Source: JAMXLO01 sp041487355
GTDB lineage: Bacteria > Pseudomonadota > Alphaproteobacteria > Acetobacterales > Acetobacteraceae
Reading direction: 5' to 3'
Assembly: GCA_041487355.1 (NCBI GenBank)
Contig: JBGPND010000015.1
Span: 1 to 46,548 of the forward strand
DNA length: 46,548 bases
Of this stretch, positions 15,706 to 24,834 are shown in pieces. The notes beneath the pieces are model-generated. The model made no database searches, was not told the origin of the DNA, and worked only from the letters and a program-made list of their open reading frames with translations. A program made the position numbers and the translations under genes. The first letter of the stretch is position 1; every line of letters begins with the position of its first letter.

Positions 15706-17111
15706 GCCAGAGCAGCCAGCCACCGCGCCGCCTCACGCTTCACGTTGGCCGGCGCCGTGCCGCCGTAGCTTGTGCGTGACGCGACCGATGCCTCGACCGT
15801 CAGGACCGAGAAGATATCCGCCGCGATGCGCGGCTCCACCGACTGCATCTCGGCGAGCGTCAGGCCGGAGAGATCCACGCCCTTCGCCTCCGCCAGCGCG
15901 ACCAGCCGCCCGGTCACATGATGCGCGTCGCGGAACGGCAGCTTCAGCACGCGCACCAGCCAATCGGCCAGATCGGTCGCGGTGGCAAACCCGGAGCCGG
16001 CGAGTTCCCGCATCCGTGCCAAGTCCGGCGTCATGTCGCGCGCCATGCCGGCGATGGCGGCAAGCGACAGCGCCCAGGCCTCGGCGGCGTCGAACACCGG
16101 CTCCTTGTCTTCCTGCATGTCCTTGGCATAGGCGAGCGGCAAGCCCTTCATGACGGTCAGCAGCGCAACCAGCGCGCCGGTGATCCGCCCGGTCTTCGCC
16201 CGCACCAGCTCCGCCGCATCGGGATTGCGCTTCTGCGGCATGATCGAGCTGCCGGTGGTGAATGCATCGGAGAGCCGGATGAAACGCCAGGGTGCCGAAC
16301 ACCAGATGACGATCTCCTCGGCGAAGCGCGACAGGTGCATTGCCGAAATCGCCGCCGCGCCAAGGAACTCCAGGGCGAAGTCGCGGTCCGACACGGCATC
16401 GAGCGAATTGGCGCTCGGCTGGTCGAACCCCAGCGCCTGCGCGGTCATCGCGCGGTCGATGGGAAACGAGGTCCCGGCCAGCGCCGCGCTGCCCAGCGGG
16501 CACTCGTTCAGCCGGCGGCGGCAATCGGCGAGCCGGCCGCGGTCGCGGTGCAGCATCTCGACATAGGCCAGCAGATGGTGGCCGAACGTCACCGGCTGCG
16601 CGGTCTGCAGATGGGTAAAGCCCGGCATCGGATCGGCGGCATGGGAAGCGGCGCGATCAGCCAGCGCGCGCATCACGTCGGTGATCTGCGCCGACAGACC
16701 ATCGATCGCGTCGCGCACCCAGAGCCGGAAATCCACCGCCACCTGGTCGTTGCGGCTGCGCGCGGTATGCAGCCGGCGGCCGGCCTCGCCGATCCGCTCG
16801 GTCAGCCGCGCCTCGATGTTCATGTGGATGTCCTCGAGCGCCGCATCGAACGGAAAGCGCCCGGTCTCGATCTCTTGCGCGATCGCCGCTAGACCGCCGC
16901 GGATCGACTGCTCATCTTCGGCGGAAATGACCCCGACCTTTGCCAGCATCGCGGCATGTGCGAGCGAACCCTGGATGTCCTGGCGCCACAGCTTGCGGTC
17001 GAAGCCGATGGAGGCATTGATCTCCTGCATCACCACCGAGGGGCCGGCGGCAAAGCGCCCGCCCCACTGGGGGTTCGCCGCCACGTTCCTGTTGTCCGGC
17101 GTCTCGCTCAA
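15702..17111 (-). CDS. argH: Argininosuccinate lyase
   Basis: A 469-residue enzyme of the fumarase/aspartase superfamily that splits argininosuccinate into arginine and fumarate. It has the signature loop GSSIMPQKRNPD with the catalytic Ser and Lys, plus HTARSRNDQVA, the TH-Leu-Q motif FTHLQTAQPVTFGHHL and the substrate motif RLTERIGEAG. Length is typical. The predicted start is TTG at 17111 (second residue Ser) without an obvious ribosome-binding site; the next convincing in-frame ATG would cut into conserved sequence. It is divergent from the TlpA-type gene at 17127 with only 15 nt between start codons, so the two promoters must lie within the opposite coding regions. Confidence 0.95.
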   Translation of the reverse strand: MSETPDNRNVAANPQWGGRFAAGPSVVMQEINASIGFDRKLWRQDIQGSLAHAAMLAKVGVISAEDEQSIRGGLAAIAQEIETGRFPFDAALEDIHMNIEARLTERIGEAGRRLHTARSRNDQVAVDFRLWVRDAIDGLSAQITDVMRALADRAASHAADPMPGFTHLQTAQPVTFGHHLLAYVEMLHRDRGRLADCRRRLNECPLGSAALAGTSFPIDRAMTAQALGFDQPSANSLDAVSDRDFALEFLGAAAISAMHLSRFAEEIVIWCSAPWRFIRLSDAFTTGSSIMPQKRNPDAAELVRAKTGRITGALVALLTVMKGLPLAYAKDMQEDKEPVFDAAEAWALSLAAIAGMARDMTPDLARMRELAGSGFATATDLADWLVRVLKLPFRDAHHVTGRLVALAEAKGVDLSGLTLAEMQSVEPRIAADIFSVLTVEASVASRTSYGGTAPANVKREAARWLAALA

Positions 17112-17126
17112 GGAAGGGCTTCCACC

Positions 17127-17678
17127 GTGCCATTGATCACCCGCCGGAGCATGCTCGCGGCGGCCGGGACCCTAGCCGCCGGCCTGATCGCACGCAAACC
17201 GCGCGCCGAGGCGTTGCAGGACCTTGCCGCCGCCTTGGCGCCGACCGATCCGCCGGTGGCCGCGCCGGACATTGTCTTCATCTCCGCCGATGGCAGGGAG
17301 CATCATCTGACCGAGTTCATCGGCCATGGCATGGTGATCAACCTCTGGGCGACATGGTGTGTGCCCTGTGTCGCCGAGATGCCGGCGCTCGCCGCGCTGT
17401 CGAAAACCCTGGCGCCCGACGACATCGCGGTGCTGCCGCTGTCGTCCGACCGCGGCGGGGCGAGCGCGGTGCAGGCATTCTATCAGGAGCACGCGATTGC
17501 CGGCCTGCCGGTCCTGCTCGATCCCAAGGGGGCGGCGGCACGGGCGTGGCACGCGCGCGGCATTCCCACGAGCCTGATCATCGACAAGAAGGGCCAGGAG
17601 CGCGCCCGCCTGGAGGGTTCGGCGGACTGGTCAACGCCGACGGCCGCGGCGACGGTGCGGCGGCTGGTGGCTGGTTAG
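17127..17678 (+). CDS. TlpA/ResA-type periplasmic thioredoxin
   Basis: A 183-residue thioredoxin-fold protein with active site WATWCVPC (C78/C81), a LPLSSDRGG segment and the cis-Pro motif GIPTSLIID. The N-terminus has TRRSMLAAAGTLAAGLIA, a twin-arginine-like export signal that places the protein in the periplasm. Family members reduce apocytochrome c or cytochrome oxidase copper-site cysteines, usually fed by a DsbD/CcdA-type protein; a DsbD gene is nearby at 18206-20242. The start is read as GTG at 17127, with AAGGAA upstream at a long spacing; ATG at 17151 would shorten the signal. It is followed by a 34-bp palindrome. Confidence 0.9.
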   Translation: MPLITRRSMLAAAGTLAAGLIARKPRAEALQDLAAALAPTDPPVAAPDIVFISADGREHHLTEFIGHGMVINLWATWCVPCVAEMPALAALSKTLAPDDIAVLPLSSDRGGASAVQAFYQEHAIAGLPVLLDPKGAAARAWHARGIPTSLIIDKKGQERARLEGSADWSTPTAAATVRRLVAG

Positions 17679-17711
17679 GGCACGTTCAGCATAACTGGAA
17701 TCTTGCTGGAA

Positions 17712-17807
17712 TGATGGGTATCGCTGCGCTCAACCCATCCTACGGCTATGCCGCAACGTCGCTACGCCGCAGCCCGTAGGATGGGTTGAGCGCAGCGATA
17801 CCCATCA
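17712..17807. repeat. Palindromic repeat, family C (gtaggatgggttgagcgcag)
   Basis: Perfect 34-nt arms at 17712-17745 and 17774-17807 between the convergent TlpA-type gene and the small coiled-coil gene. Single copy in this window; a likely bidirectional terminator or dispersed palindrome. Confidence 0.92.
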
Positions 17808-17859
17808 CGACTGGCGACGCTCGCTTGCGTTCCCAGTCACCCTGAACCCGCTATAGGGC

Positions 17860-18159
17860 CTACTTCAGCATCGCGAGTGCGGCCAGTCCGCAGGCATACG
17901 CGGTCAACAACGCCGCCATGATGCCCCACATGTACGCCTTGCCCGGCTTGTCAGCGAGATCAGCCTTGGTGACGAGGTAGGGAAGCTGCGCATCGATCCG
18001 CGCCACCATGACCTTCAGCTCGGCGACCGCTGATTCCAGGCGGCCCGCCGATGCCTTCACGTCCCGCATGTCGTTCTCCAGCCTGGAGACACGAGCCTCC
18101 ATACCTGGATCGTAAGAGCCGCCGCCCGATCGTTCAACTGGTCCGTCCAAGCGCGGCAC
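17860..18159 (-). CDS. Small coiled-coil, C-terminally anchored membrane protein
   Basis: Up to 99 residues. Heptad-like RVSRLENDMRDVKASAG through VMVARIDAQLPYL forms a coiled coil at about 22-65, followed by a short basic linker and one C-terminal transmembrane helix (MWGIMAALLTAYACGLAALA). The frame starts at GTG 18159; an ATG at 18102 (MEARVSRLEND) would start exactly at the coiled coil. Neither has a clear ribosome-binding site. Such proteins are common in alphaproteobacteria, sometimes near phage or housekeeping genes, with no known function. Convergent with the TlpA-type gene and co-oriented with dsbD. Confidence 0.65.
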   Translation of the reverse strand: MPRLDGPVERSGGGSYDPGMEARVSRLENDMRDVKASAGRLESAVAELKVMVARIDAQLPYLVTKADLADKPGKAYMWGIMAALLTAYACGLAALAMLK

Positions 18160-18205
18160 TCCGTATGCGCCTGGAGTGCTTTACACGCGACATGCCAAGC
18201 GGGGG

Positions 18206-20242
18206 TTAACCGCGATTCAACTCGCTGAGCAGGGTGTTCTCGGTCAGGATCTGCGGCAGCACGTCCGGCTGGCCGCGCGGCGGGTAATAGACGTAGAGCG
18301 GCACGCCGTCGCGACCGTTCTCGCGCAGATAGAGCGTGATCTCGGGGTTCTGCCGGGTCCAGTCGCCCTTCAGGTATGTCACCTGGTGATCGGCGAAGGC
18401 GCGCCGGGCGGCCTCGCTGCTGATCGCCACCCGCTCGTTCACCAGGCAGGTGACGCACCACGCGGCTGTCATGTTGACGAAAACCGGCCGTCCTTCCGCC
18501 CGCAATGCAGCCAGCCGCGCGGCGCTGAACGGCTCCGCCCCAGCCTCCGCCAAACCGGTGGAGGGGGCCGGCGCGGTCGCGATCCCGCTCAGCACCGCGA
18601 GCGCCGCCAGCAGAGCGGCCACCGCCGCGGACTGGCCGACGCGGCGGCTGCGGTCGGCGGCGCCCTGCGTGATCCCAAGCACCCAGGCGGCAAAGCCCAG
18701 CAGCACGAGGCCGGCAGAGGTGCCGAGCACGCCGGCCGGCCCGGCCTCCTGGCTGATCACCCAGACCAGCCAGGCGCTCGCGGCATACATCGGAAACGCC
18801 AACGCCTGACGCAGGACCTCCATCCACCGCCCAGGCCTGGGCGCCGCGCGTCCAAGCGCGGGCACGACTGCCAGCACGGCATACGGCGCCGCCATGCCGA
18901 GGCCCATCACCAGGAACACCAGCATCGTCACCGCCGGAGGGGCGGCAAGGCCGGCGGCGATGGCAACCCCCATGAATGGCGCCGTACAGGGCGTTGCCAC
19001 CACCACCGCCAGCAGCCCGGTGAAGAAGCTGCCCAACTGCCCGCCATGCCGTGTCAGGCCCTGACCGGCGCCGGCCAGACCGGTGCCGACCTGGAACACG
19101 CCCGACAGGTTGAGACCGACCGCGAACAGCAGCCAGGCCATGGCTGCGACGAATGTCGGCGACTGGAACTGGAACCCCCATCCCGCCGCCGCGCCGGCGG
19201 CGCGCGCCGCAAGCAATGCCGTACCCACGACGGCGAAGGCCACCAGCACGCCTGCGGTGTAGGCAGCGGCATGCCAGCGCGCCCTGCCGCGTCCCGCACC
19301 GGCCAGGCCGACCACCTTCATCGCCAGCACCGGAAACACGCATGGCATCAGGTTCAGGATCAACCCGCCCAGGAACGCCAGTCCAAGCATGCGCTGCAGC
19401 CGCATCGTCGGTGGCGGAGGCGGCACCGCGCCCGGCGCGGCGTGCAACGCCACGTCGGTTTCCAGGCCGCTGCGGTCGCGCACCGCCAGGATCCCCGAGA
19501 GACCATCGTTCGGCCGGAACGCCTTGCCAGGCCTCAATGCCAGGGTGAAGCCGCCTTGCCATACGGTCAGCGGCTGCGCGGCACTGTCGCGGATGACCCC
19601 CTGTATGTCGGGGATGAACCAGGCGTCGACCACGGTGGCTGTGGTCAGCTCCGGACCCTGCACCCACAGCGTACCGTCGCCGCCCACCACGGCCTGCCAC
19701 GGCGACGGCCGCGGCACCTGCCGATCGAGCGCCGCGAACAATGGCGCCTGCGCCGATGGGGCAGCGGTGCCCGCTGGCAGCTCCAACCGGAAGTCGCCCT
19801 CCTCCGGCACGCAGATCTCCTTGCACACCAGCCATTGGGCATGCGCCCGCACTTCGGTGACACCTGCCCCAGGCCCCGGCGTCACGCTGACCGGCAGCAG
19901 CAGATCGCCGGTGTAGGCGTAGGTCATCAGCGGGCCTTCGGCCACGCGTTGCGGCGTCGGCCAGACGATCGGGCCAGCCTTGCTGCCGGGCGGCAGGGTC
20001 AGCTCCAGCTCCGGCGGAAGGCCGGCATCGCCGGGATTTTTCCAGTAGGTGTGCCAGCCGGGCGCGAGCCGGTAATGCAGGCCGACACGGAATGGCGTGG
20101 CCGGTGCGACGGCGTCGGTGTCGGACACCAGGGAGACGGTGGCGCGCGGGCTGCTGACCGGCGTGCTCTCGAGGGCGCCGGCTGGGACGGCCGGGCAGAC
20201 GAGCAGCACGAACAGCAGGATTGTTCTCAGCGTCCGCGGCAT
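18206..20242 (-). CDS. Thiol:disulfide interchange protein DsbD/ScsB-like
   Basis: A 678-residue protein with a signal peptide (MPRTLRTILLFVLLVCPAVP), a periplasmic DsbD-alpha-like domain with WLVCKEICVPEE, about eight transmembrane helices with the paired cysteines LNLMPCVFPVLAMK and VATPCTAPFMG, and a C-terminal thioredoxin domain with AAWCVTC (C596/C599). It would move electrons from cytoplasmic thioredoxin to periplasmic partners such as the TlpA-type thioredoxin nearby. The wide N-terminal region is closer to ScsB than to Escherichia coli DsbD, an impression from layout only. The ATG at 20242 follows GGGGAA; the frame is open to 21559 only by GC bias. It is divergent from hrpB, with 69 nt between starts. 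Confidence 0.92.
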   Translation of the reverse strand: MPRTLRTILLFVLLVCPAVPAGALESTPVSSPRATVSLVSDTDAVAPATPFRVGLHYRLAPGWHTYWKNPGDAGLPPELELTLPPGSKAGPIVWPTPQRVAEGPLMTYAYTGDLLLPVSVTPGPGAGVTEVRAHAQWLVCKEICVPEEGDFRLELPAGTAAPSAQAPLFAALDRQVPRPSPWQAVVGGDGTLWVQGPELTTATVVDAWFIPDIQGVIRDSAAQPLTVWQGGFTLALRPGKAFRPNDGLSGILAVRDRSGLETDVALHAAPGAVPPPPPTMRLQRMLGLAFLGGLILNLMPCVFPVLAMKVVGLAGAGRGRARWHAAAYTAGVLVAFAVVGTALLAARAAGAAAGWGFQFQSPTFVAAMAWLLFAVGLNLSGVFQVGTGLAGAGQGLTRHGGQLGSFFTGLLAVVVATPCTAPFMGVAIAAGLAAPPAVTMLVFLVMGLGMAAPYAVLAVVPALGRAAPRPGRWMEVLRQALAFPMYAASAWLVWVISQEAGPAGVLGTSAGLVLLGFAAWVLGITQGAADRSRRVGQSAAVAALLAALAVLSGIATAPAPSTGLAEAGAEPFSAARLAALRAEGRPVFVNMTAAWCVTCLVNERVAISSEAARRAFADHQVTYLKGDWTRQNPEITLYLRENGRDGVPLYVYYPPRGQPDVLPQILTENTLLSELNRG

Positions 20243-20311
20243 AGGTTCCCCAGAACACGGAATTCGTGAGCATATGGGGCATAACCCGTCGGACGACCAG
20301 CACCGCCCAGG

Positions 20312-22741
20312 ATGAACCTGCCCGAACTCCCGGTCGGCGAAGCCATCCCACCCCTGCTTGCGGCACTCGCGGCCGGACGCAATGCCGTGCTCGTCGCGCC
20401 GCCCGGCGCCGGCAAGACCACGCTCGTCCCGCTGACCCTGCTCGACGCGCCCTGGCGTGGCGACGGGCGCATCCTGATGCTGGAGCCGCGCAGGCTGGCG
20501 ACACGGGCCGCTGCCGCCCGGATGGCGAGCCTGCTCGGCGAGGTGGCGGGCGGCACGGTGGGGTTCCGCACCCGGCTGGATGCGGCGGTCTCTGCCGCGA
20601 CCCGGATCGAGGTCATCACCGAGGGGCTGCTGATCCGCCGGCTGCAATCCGATCCGGGACTGGATGGCGTCGCCATCGTGATCCTCGACGAGGTGCACGA
20701 GCGCTCGCTCGAATCGGACCTCGCGCTGGCCCTCTGCCGCGAACTGCAGCGCCTTCTGCGCCCGGAGCTCCGTCTGCTTGCGATGTCGGCCACTCCCGAC
20801 GGCGCGCGCCTCGCCGGCCTGATGGACGCCGAGGTGATCGAAAGCGCCGGCCGCATGTTCCCGGTCACCATCCAGCACGCCGCGCGCGATATCCCGGGAC
20901 CGCGCGAACTGCCGGACGCGATGGCCCGAGCGGTGCGTGCCACACTCACCGAGCATGACGGCGACATACTCGGCTTCCTCCCGGGCATGGCGGAGATCCG
21001 CCGGACCCAGGCGGCGCTTGAGGGTTGCGGCGCGCTCGTGCTGCCGCTGCATGGCGACCTGCCGCCGGCCGAGCAGGACCGGGCGCTGCGTCCGGCGGAG
21101 GCGCGGCGTGTGGTGCTGGCGACGTCGATCGCCGAAACCTCGCTGACCGTCCCCGGGGTTCGCATCGTGGTCGACGGCGGGTGGCGCCGTGCGCCGCGGC
21201 TGGATCCCGCCACCGGCCTGACACGACTGACGACGCTGCGAATTTCGCGTGCCGCCGCCGAGCAGCGGGCCGGGCGGGCGGGGCGCGAGACGCCGGGTGT
21301 GGCGATCCGCCTCTGGTCGGCGGCGCTGCATCGCGGGCTCGCCGCCTTCGACCGGCCGGAAATCCTTGAGGCGGAGCTGTCGTCGCTCGCCCTCGATTGT
21401 GCCGCGTGGGGAGCCGCACCCGGCGATCTGGCTTTCCTCGATCGGCCGCACTCCGGCGCGCTTGCCGCCGCGACTTCGCTGCTGAGCGATCTCGGCGCGT
21501 TCGATCGGCAGGGCCGCATCACCGATGCCGGAAGGCGCATGGCATCGCTCGGCGCACACCCGCGGCTTGCGGCGATGATGCTGGCGGCGGAAACGCCGGG
21601 GGAGGCGGCGCTTGCGGCCGACCTCGCCGCGCTGCTCGAGGAACGTGACCCGCTGCGGAGCCCGGATGCACCGGCGGATATCGGCCTCCGCCTAGCTGCA
21701 ATCGCCGATGGCGATCCCGCCGCCGATCGCGGCGCGCTGGCCCGCATCCGCCGCGTCGCCGGCCAGTACCGCAGGCGGTTGCGCCTGCCCGCGGAAGCCC
21801 GCGCCGACGGAGATCCCGGCCGGCTGCTTGCCGCCGCGTTTCCCGACCGGATTGCCCAACGGCGCGGCGAGCCCGGAGCATTCCGCCTCGCAGGTGGCGG
21901 CGGGGCGCGGCTGCCGCGCACCGATCCGCTCGCCACCGCGCCACTGCTCGCCGTCGCGGCGCTGGAGATGAAGGCCTCGGCGCGCATCCGTCTGGCGGCA
22001 CCGCTGGATCCCAACGCCTTGCCGGCTGCCCTGGCGGCGCGCGTGACCGAGCAGGTGGAGACCGGCTTCGATCCGGTGTCCGGCGCGGTCCTGGCGCGGC
22101 GCAGGCGCCGGCTTGGCGCGTTGATATTGGCGGACCGGACCGAGCCAGCCGATCCGGCGGAGATCGCGGCAGCACTGGCCCGCGCGGTGGCAGCGGAAGG
22201 GCTGCGGCCACTGCCCTGGACCGATCAGACGCGCCAGTTCCAGGCACGCGTGGCGCTGATGCGCCGGATCGAGCCTGCCGAACCATGGCCGGACCTGTCG
22301 GACGATGCGCTGGTCGCCAGCGTGGCGGAGTGGCTCGCGCCGCAGCTTGCCGGTCTGTCGCGCCTCGGCGACTTGTCACGCCTGGACCTGCACGGTATCC
22401 TGCGCGGCCTGTTGCCATGGCATCTGGCCCGAGGGCTGGATGCGGCAGTGCCGGCGCATCTCGCGCTTCCCGGCTCGCGTGCCGCGATCGACTATACCCA
22501 GCCGGTTCCCGTCGCGTCGGCGAAGGCACAGGCGTTCTATGGCCTGGCAGCGACGCCGAAGCTCGCCGAAGGCCGCGTCCCGCTGCAGCTCGCGCTGCTC
22601 TCCCCTGCCGGGCGGCCGGTTGCCATTACCGCCGATCTGGCAGGCTTCTGGCGCAGCGGCTGGGCCGACGTTCGGCGCGACATGCGCGGACGCTATCCCA
22701 AACACCTCTGGCCCGAAGATCCGTCGCGCGGCAGCGACTGA
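20312..22741 (+). CDS. hrpB: ATP-dependent RNA helicase HrpB
   Basis: An 809-residue DEAH-box helicase. Walker A PGAGKTT is at 31-37, motif Ia LEPRRLATRAAA follows, motif II DEVHE is at 126-130 and motif III is LAMSATPDG. The second RecA domain has ATSIAETSLTVPGVRIVVDG and motif VI AEQRAGRAGRETPG. The C-terminal HrpB domain ends with the typical PVASAKAQAFYGL and YPKHLWPEDP stretches. Length and layout match HrpB; its RNA substrate and cellular role are poorly defined. Start ATG at 20312 lies close after the divergent dsbD start. Confidence 0.95.
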   Translation: MNLPELPVGEAIPPLLAALAAGRNAVLVAPPGAGKTTLVPLTLLDAPWRGDGRILMLEPRRLATRAAAARMASLLGEVAGGTVGFRTRLDAAVSAATRIEVITEGLLIRRLQSDPGLDGVAIVILDEVHERSLESDLALALCRELQRLLRPELRLLAMSATPDGARLAGLMDAEVIESAGRMFPVTIQHAARDIPGPRELPDAMARAVRATLTEHDGDILGFLPGMAEIRRTQAALEGCGALVLPLHGDLPPAEQDRALRPAEARRVVLATSIAETSLTVPGVRIVVDGGWRRAPRLDPATGLTRLTTLRISRAAAEQRAGRAGRETPGVAIRLWSAALHRGLAAFDRPEILEAELSSLALDCAAWGAAPGDLAFLDRPHSGALAAATSLLSDLGAFDRQGRITDAGRRMASLGAHPRLAAMMLAAETPGEAALAADLAALLEERDPLRSPDAPADIGLRLAAIADGDPAADRGALARIRRVAGQYRRRLRLPAEARADGDPGRLLAAAFPDRIAQRRGEPGAFRLAGGGGARLPRTDPLATAPLLAVAALEMKASARIRLAAPLDPNALPAALAARVTEQVETGFDPVSGAVLARRRRRLGALILADRTEPADPAEIAAALARAVAAEGLRPLPWTDQTRQFQARVALMRRIEPAEPWPDLSDDALVASVAEWLAPQLAGLSRLGDLSRLDLHGILRGLLPWHLARGLDAAVPAHLALPGSRAAIDYTQPVPVASAKAQAFYGLAATPKLAEGRVPLQLALLSPAGRPVAITADLAGFWRSGWADVRRDMRGRYPKHLWPEDPSRGSD

Positions 22742-22835
22742 CCAAACTTGGCACGTCAGATTCTTGTTGCTGGGGCGCCAGCATGCCATCTGCTGCACAC
22801 GCATGATGCATCTTTTCGGGAGAGAACCCGCCGCA

Positions 22836-23906
22836 ATGACCCTACCCTGGCATCCGAGGGGCCTGATCCTGGCGCTTGCGCTGCTCGTCACCGCTTGCGC
22901 GGCCGCCGCGCCCGGCAATGCCGTCGCCCGCTCCGCGCCGGACAGCTTCGCGCCGCTGGTCAAGCGCGTGCTGCCCGCGGTGGTGAACATCGCGGTGACG
23001 GAAACCGTCTCGAGCGGCGACGCGCTCGGCGAGCTGCCGCCGGAACTGCGCGACACGCCCCTGGGACGCGAATTCCGCCGCCGCTTCGGCAATCGCAAGG
23101 AACAGACGATGGGTGCCGGTTCGGGCTTCATCATCGATCCGTCCGGCCTGATCGTGACCAACAATCACGTGGTCGGCCATGCCGACAAGATCGTGGTCTT
23201 GCTGACCGACGGCAAACAGTATCCCGCCCGCGTGATCGGCAGCGATGAGCTGACCGATGTTGCGTTGATCAAGGTGTCCGCGCCCGGCCCGCTGCCCTAT
23301 GTCGCCTGGGGCGATTCCCGGCAGGTGGAGGTGGGCGACTGGGTGCTTGCCGCCGGCAACCCATTCGGCCTGGGTGGCTCGGTGACCGCCGGCATCGTGT
23401 CGGCGCGCGGCCGCGACCTCGGCGCCGGACCGTTCGACAACTTCCTGCAGCTCGATGCGCCGATCAATCCGGGCAACTCCGGTGGGCCGATCTTCAACAT
23501 GGACGGCCAGGTGATCGCGATCAGCACCGCCATCGTGTCGCCCTCCGGCGGTTCCGTCGGCATCGGCTTCGCCACGCCGAGCGAGCTCCTCATGCCCATC
23601 GTCGACCAATTGCGCGGCAGCGGCCGCATCGAGCGCGGCTGGCTCGGTGTGTCGGTGGAGGACACGAAGAACGGGGTGGCCGTCGCCGGCGTGGAACGCA
23701 CCAGCCCGGCGGCGCGTGGGGGCATCCGCCAGGGCGATACGATCCTCGCGGTGAACGGCGAGCACATCGAAAGCTCGCGTGGGCTGATCCGCACGATCGC
23801 CGCCGTGGCTCCCGGAAAGGACGTGAGTCTGTCGATCCGTCGCCAGGGCCGTGAGATGGACGTGTCGGTGACGATCGGCCGCCGCCCTGCCGAGGGAGCC
23901 GGCTGA
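22836..23906 (+). CDS. DegP/HtrA-like serine protease with one PDZ domain, possible lipoprotein
   Basis: A 356-residue trypsin-like protease with catalytic His111 (TNNHVVG), Asp141 (ELTDVALI) and Ser215 (NPGNSGGPI), followed by a single PDZ domain at about 265-345 (GWLGVSVED, GGIRQGDTILAVNG). The export signal LILALALLVTACAAAA contains a good lipobox (VTAC), so the protein may be membrane-anchored rather than soluble. DegP/DegS relatives degrade or sense misfolded envelope proteins. The start at 22836 follows GGGAGAG; two ATGs at 22803 and 22806 are alternatives. It precedes a two-component pair by 12 nt, suggesting that envelope stress sensing and proteolysis are co-expressed. Confidence 0.92.
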   Translation: MTLPWHPRGLILALALLVTACAAAAPGNAVARSAPDSFAPLVKRVLPAVVNIAVTETVSSGDALGELPPELRDTPLGREFRRRFGNRKEQTMGAGSGFIIDPSGLIVTNNHVVGHADKIVVLLTDGKQYPARVIGSDELTDVALIKVSAPGPLPYVAWGDSRQVEVGDWVLAAGNPFGLGGSVTAGIVSARGRDLGAGPFDNFLQLDAPINPGNSGGPIFNMDGQVIAISTAIVSPSGGSVGIGFATPSELLMPIVDQLRGSGRIERGWLGVSVEDTKNGVAVAGVERTSPAARGGIRQGDTILAVNGEHIESSRGLIRTIAAVAPGKDVSLSIRRQGREMDVSVTIGRRPAEGAG

Positions 23907-23918
23907 AGGAGCAGGGTG

Positions 23919-24602
23919 ATGCGAATACTGGTTGTGGAAGACGACAAGGACGTCGGCGGCTTCATCGTGCGCGGACTGAAGGAGGCGGGCCACGTGGTGG
24001 AACACGCCGACAACGGCCGCGACGGCTTGTTCCTGGCCGCCAGCGAGGCGTTCGACGCGGTCATCCTCGACCGCATGCTGCCCGGCGGCATCGACGGGCT
24101 GCACCTGGTCGAGACGCTGCGCGCGCAGAAGAACGCCGTTCCGGTGCTGATCCTCTCGGCTCTTGCCGATGTCGACGAGCGCGTGCGCGGCCTGAAGGCC
24201 GGCGGCGACGATTACCTGACCAAGCCGTTCGCCTTCGCCGAGCTGCTGGCGCGCGTCGAAGCGCTGGCGCGTCGCGGCAAGGGCGAGGGGCCGGTGACCA
24301 AGCTCGTCGTCGAGGACCTGGAGCTCGATCTGCTGTCGCGCCAGGTGAAGCGCGCCGGCCAGAAGATCGACCTGCAGCCGCGCGAGTTCCGCCTGCTCGA
24401 GTACCTGATGCGCCACGCGGGCCAGGTCGTCACCAGGACCATGCTGCTCGAGGGCGTGTGGGACTACCACTTCGATCCGCAGACCAATGTGATCGACGTG
24501 CATGTCTCGCGCTTGCGCCAGAAGGTGGACAAGCCGTTCCCGACGCCGCTGATCCACACGGTCCGCAACGCCGGCTACATGCTGCGCGCCGAGAGCGCGT
24601 GA
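23919..24602 (+). CDS. OmpR/PhoB-type response regulator
   Basis: A 227-residue regulator. The receiver has an acidic pair in VVEDD, phospho-Asp D51 (AVILDRMLP) and Lys in LTKPFAFAEL; the C-terminal winged helix includes LQPREFRLLEYLMRHAG and the recognition/wing region TNVIDVHVSRLRQKVD. The ATG at 23919 is chosen over GTG 23916 by AAGGAG 6 nt upstream. It lies 12 nt after the DegP-like protease and precedes its likely cognate kinase, separated from it by a repeat-rich 232-bp gap. The regulon is unknown. Confidence 0.93.
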   Translation: MRILVVEDDKDVGGFIVRGLKEAGHVVEHADNGRDGLFLAASEAFDAVILDRMLPGGIDGLHLVETLRAQKNAVPVLILSALADVDERVRGLKAGGDDYLTKPFAFAELLARVEALARRGKGEGPVTKLVVEDLELDLLSRQVKRAGQKIDLQPREFRLLEYLMRHAGQVVTRTMLLEGVWDYHFDPQTNVIDVHVSRLRQKVDKPFPTPLIHTVRNAGYMLRAESA

Positions 24603-24636
24603 GGAAATCGCTCCCTGCCCTGGCGACGACGGTGAC

Positions 24637-24771
24637 CCCTGGGTCCCCGCTTGCGCGGGGATGACAACCTCGCGGGGATGACAACCTGGGAATGACAACC
24701 TATTGAGTCCGCCACCCTTTTCGTCACCCCGCGAAGCTTGTCCCCGCGAAGGCGGGGAGCAGGGGCCCAGG
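24637..24771. repeat. Palindromic repeat, family D (cctgggtccccgc), copy 1, with tandem units
   Basis: Degenerate inverted repeat: left arm from 24637 (cctgggtccccgcttgcg), right arm around 24739-24771 ending in gcccagg. Between them are three near-tandem copies of gatgacaacct (about 24660, 24677 and 24690). The element lies between the regulator and its kinase, so it is probably transcribed within the operon. A sharper copy of the family is at 34470-34588. Confidence 0.8.
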
Positions 24772-24834
24772 ATGTGCGGAAATGGCGATCGGAGTGGTTT
24801 CTTTCACTCGCTCATCCGCGGGCGTGACAACGGT

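Noticed and set aside
20243..22014. Long minus-strand frame continuing dsbD upstream across hrpB
   Set aside because: Low-complexity Arg/Ser/Ala reading opposite a well-conserved helicase; the dsbD signal peptide and ribosome-binding site fix its start at 20242.
22749..22764. Possible sigma-54 promoter tggcacgtcagattct before the DegP-like gene
   Set aside because: The -24 half is good but the invariant GC of the -12 element is missing.
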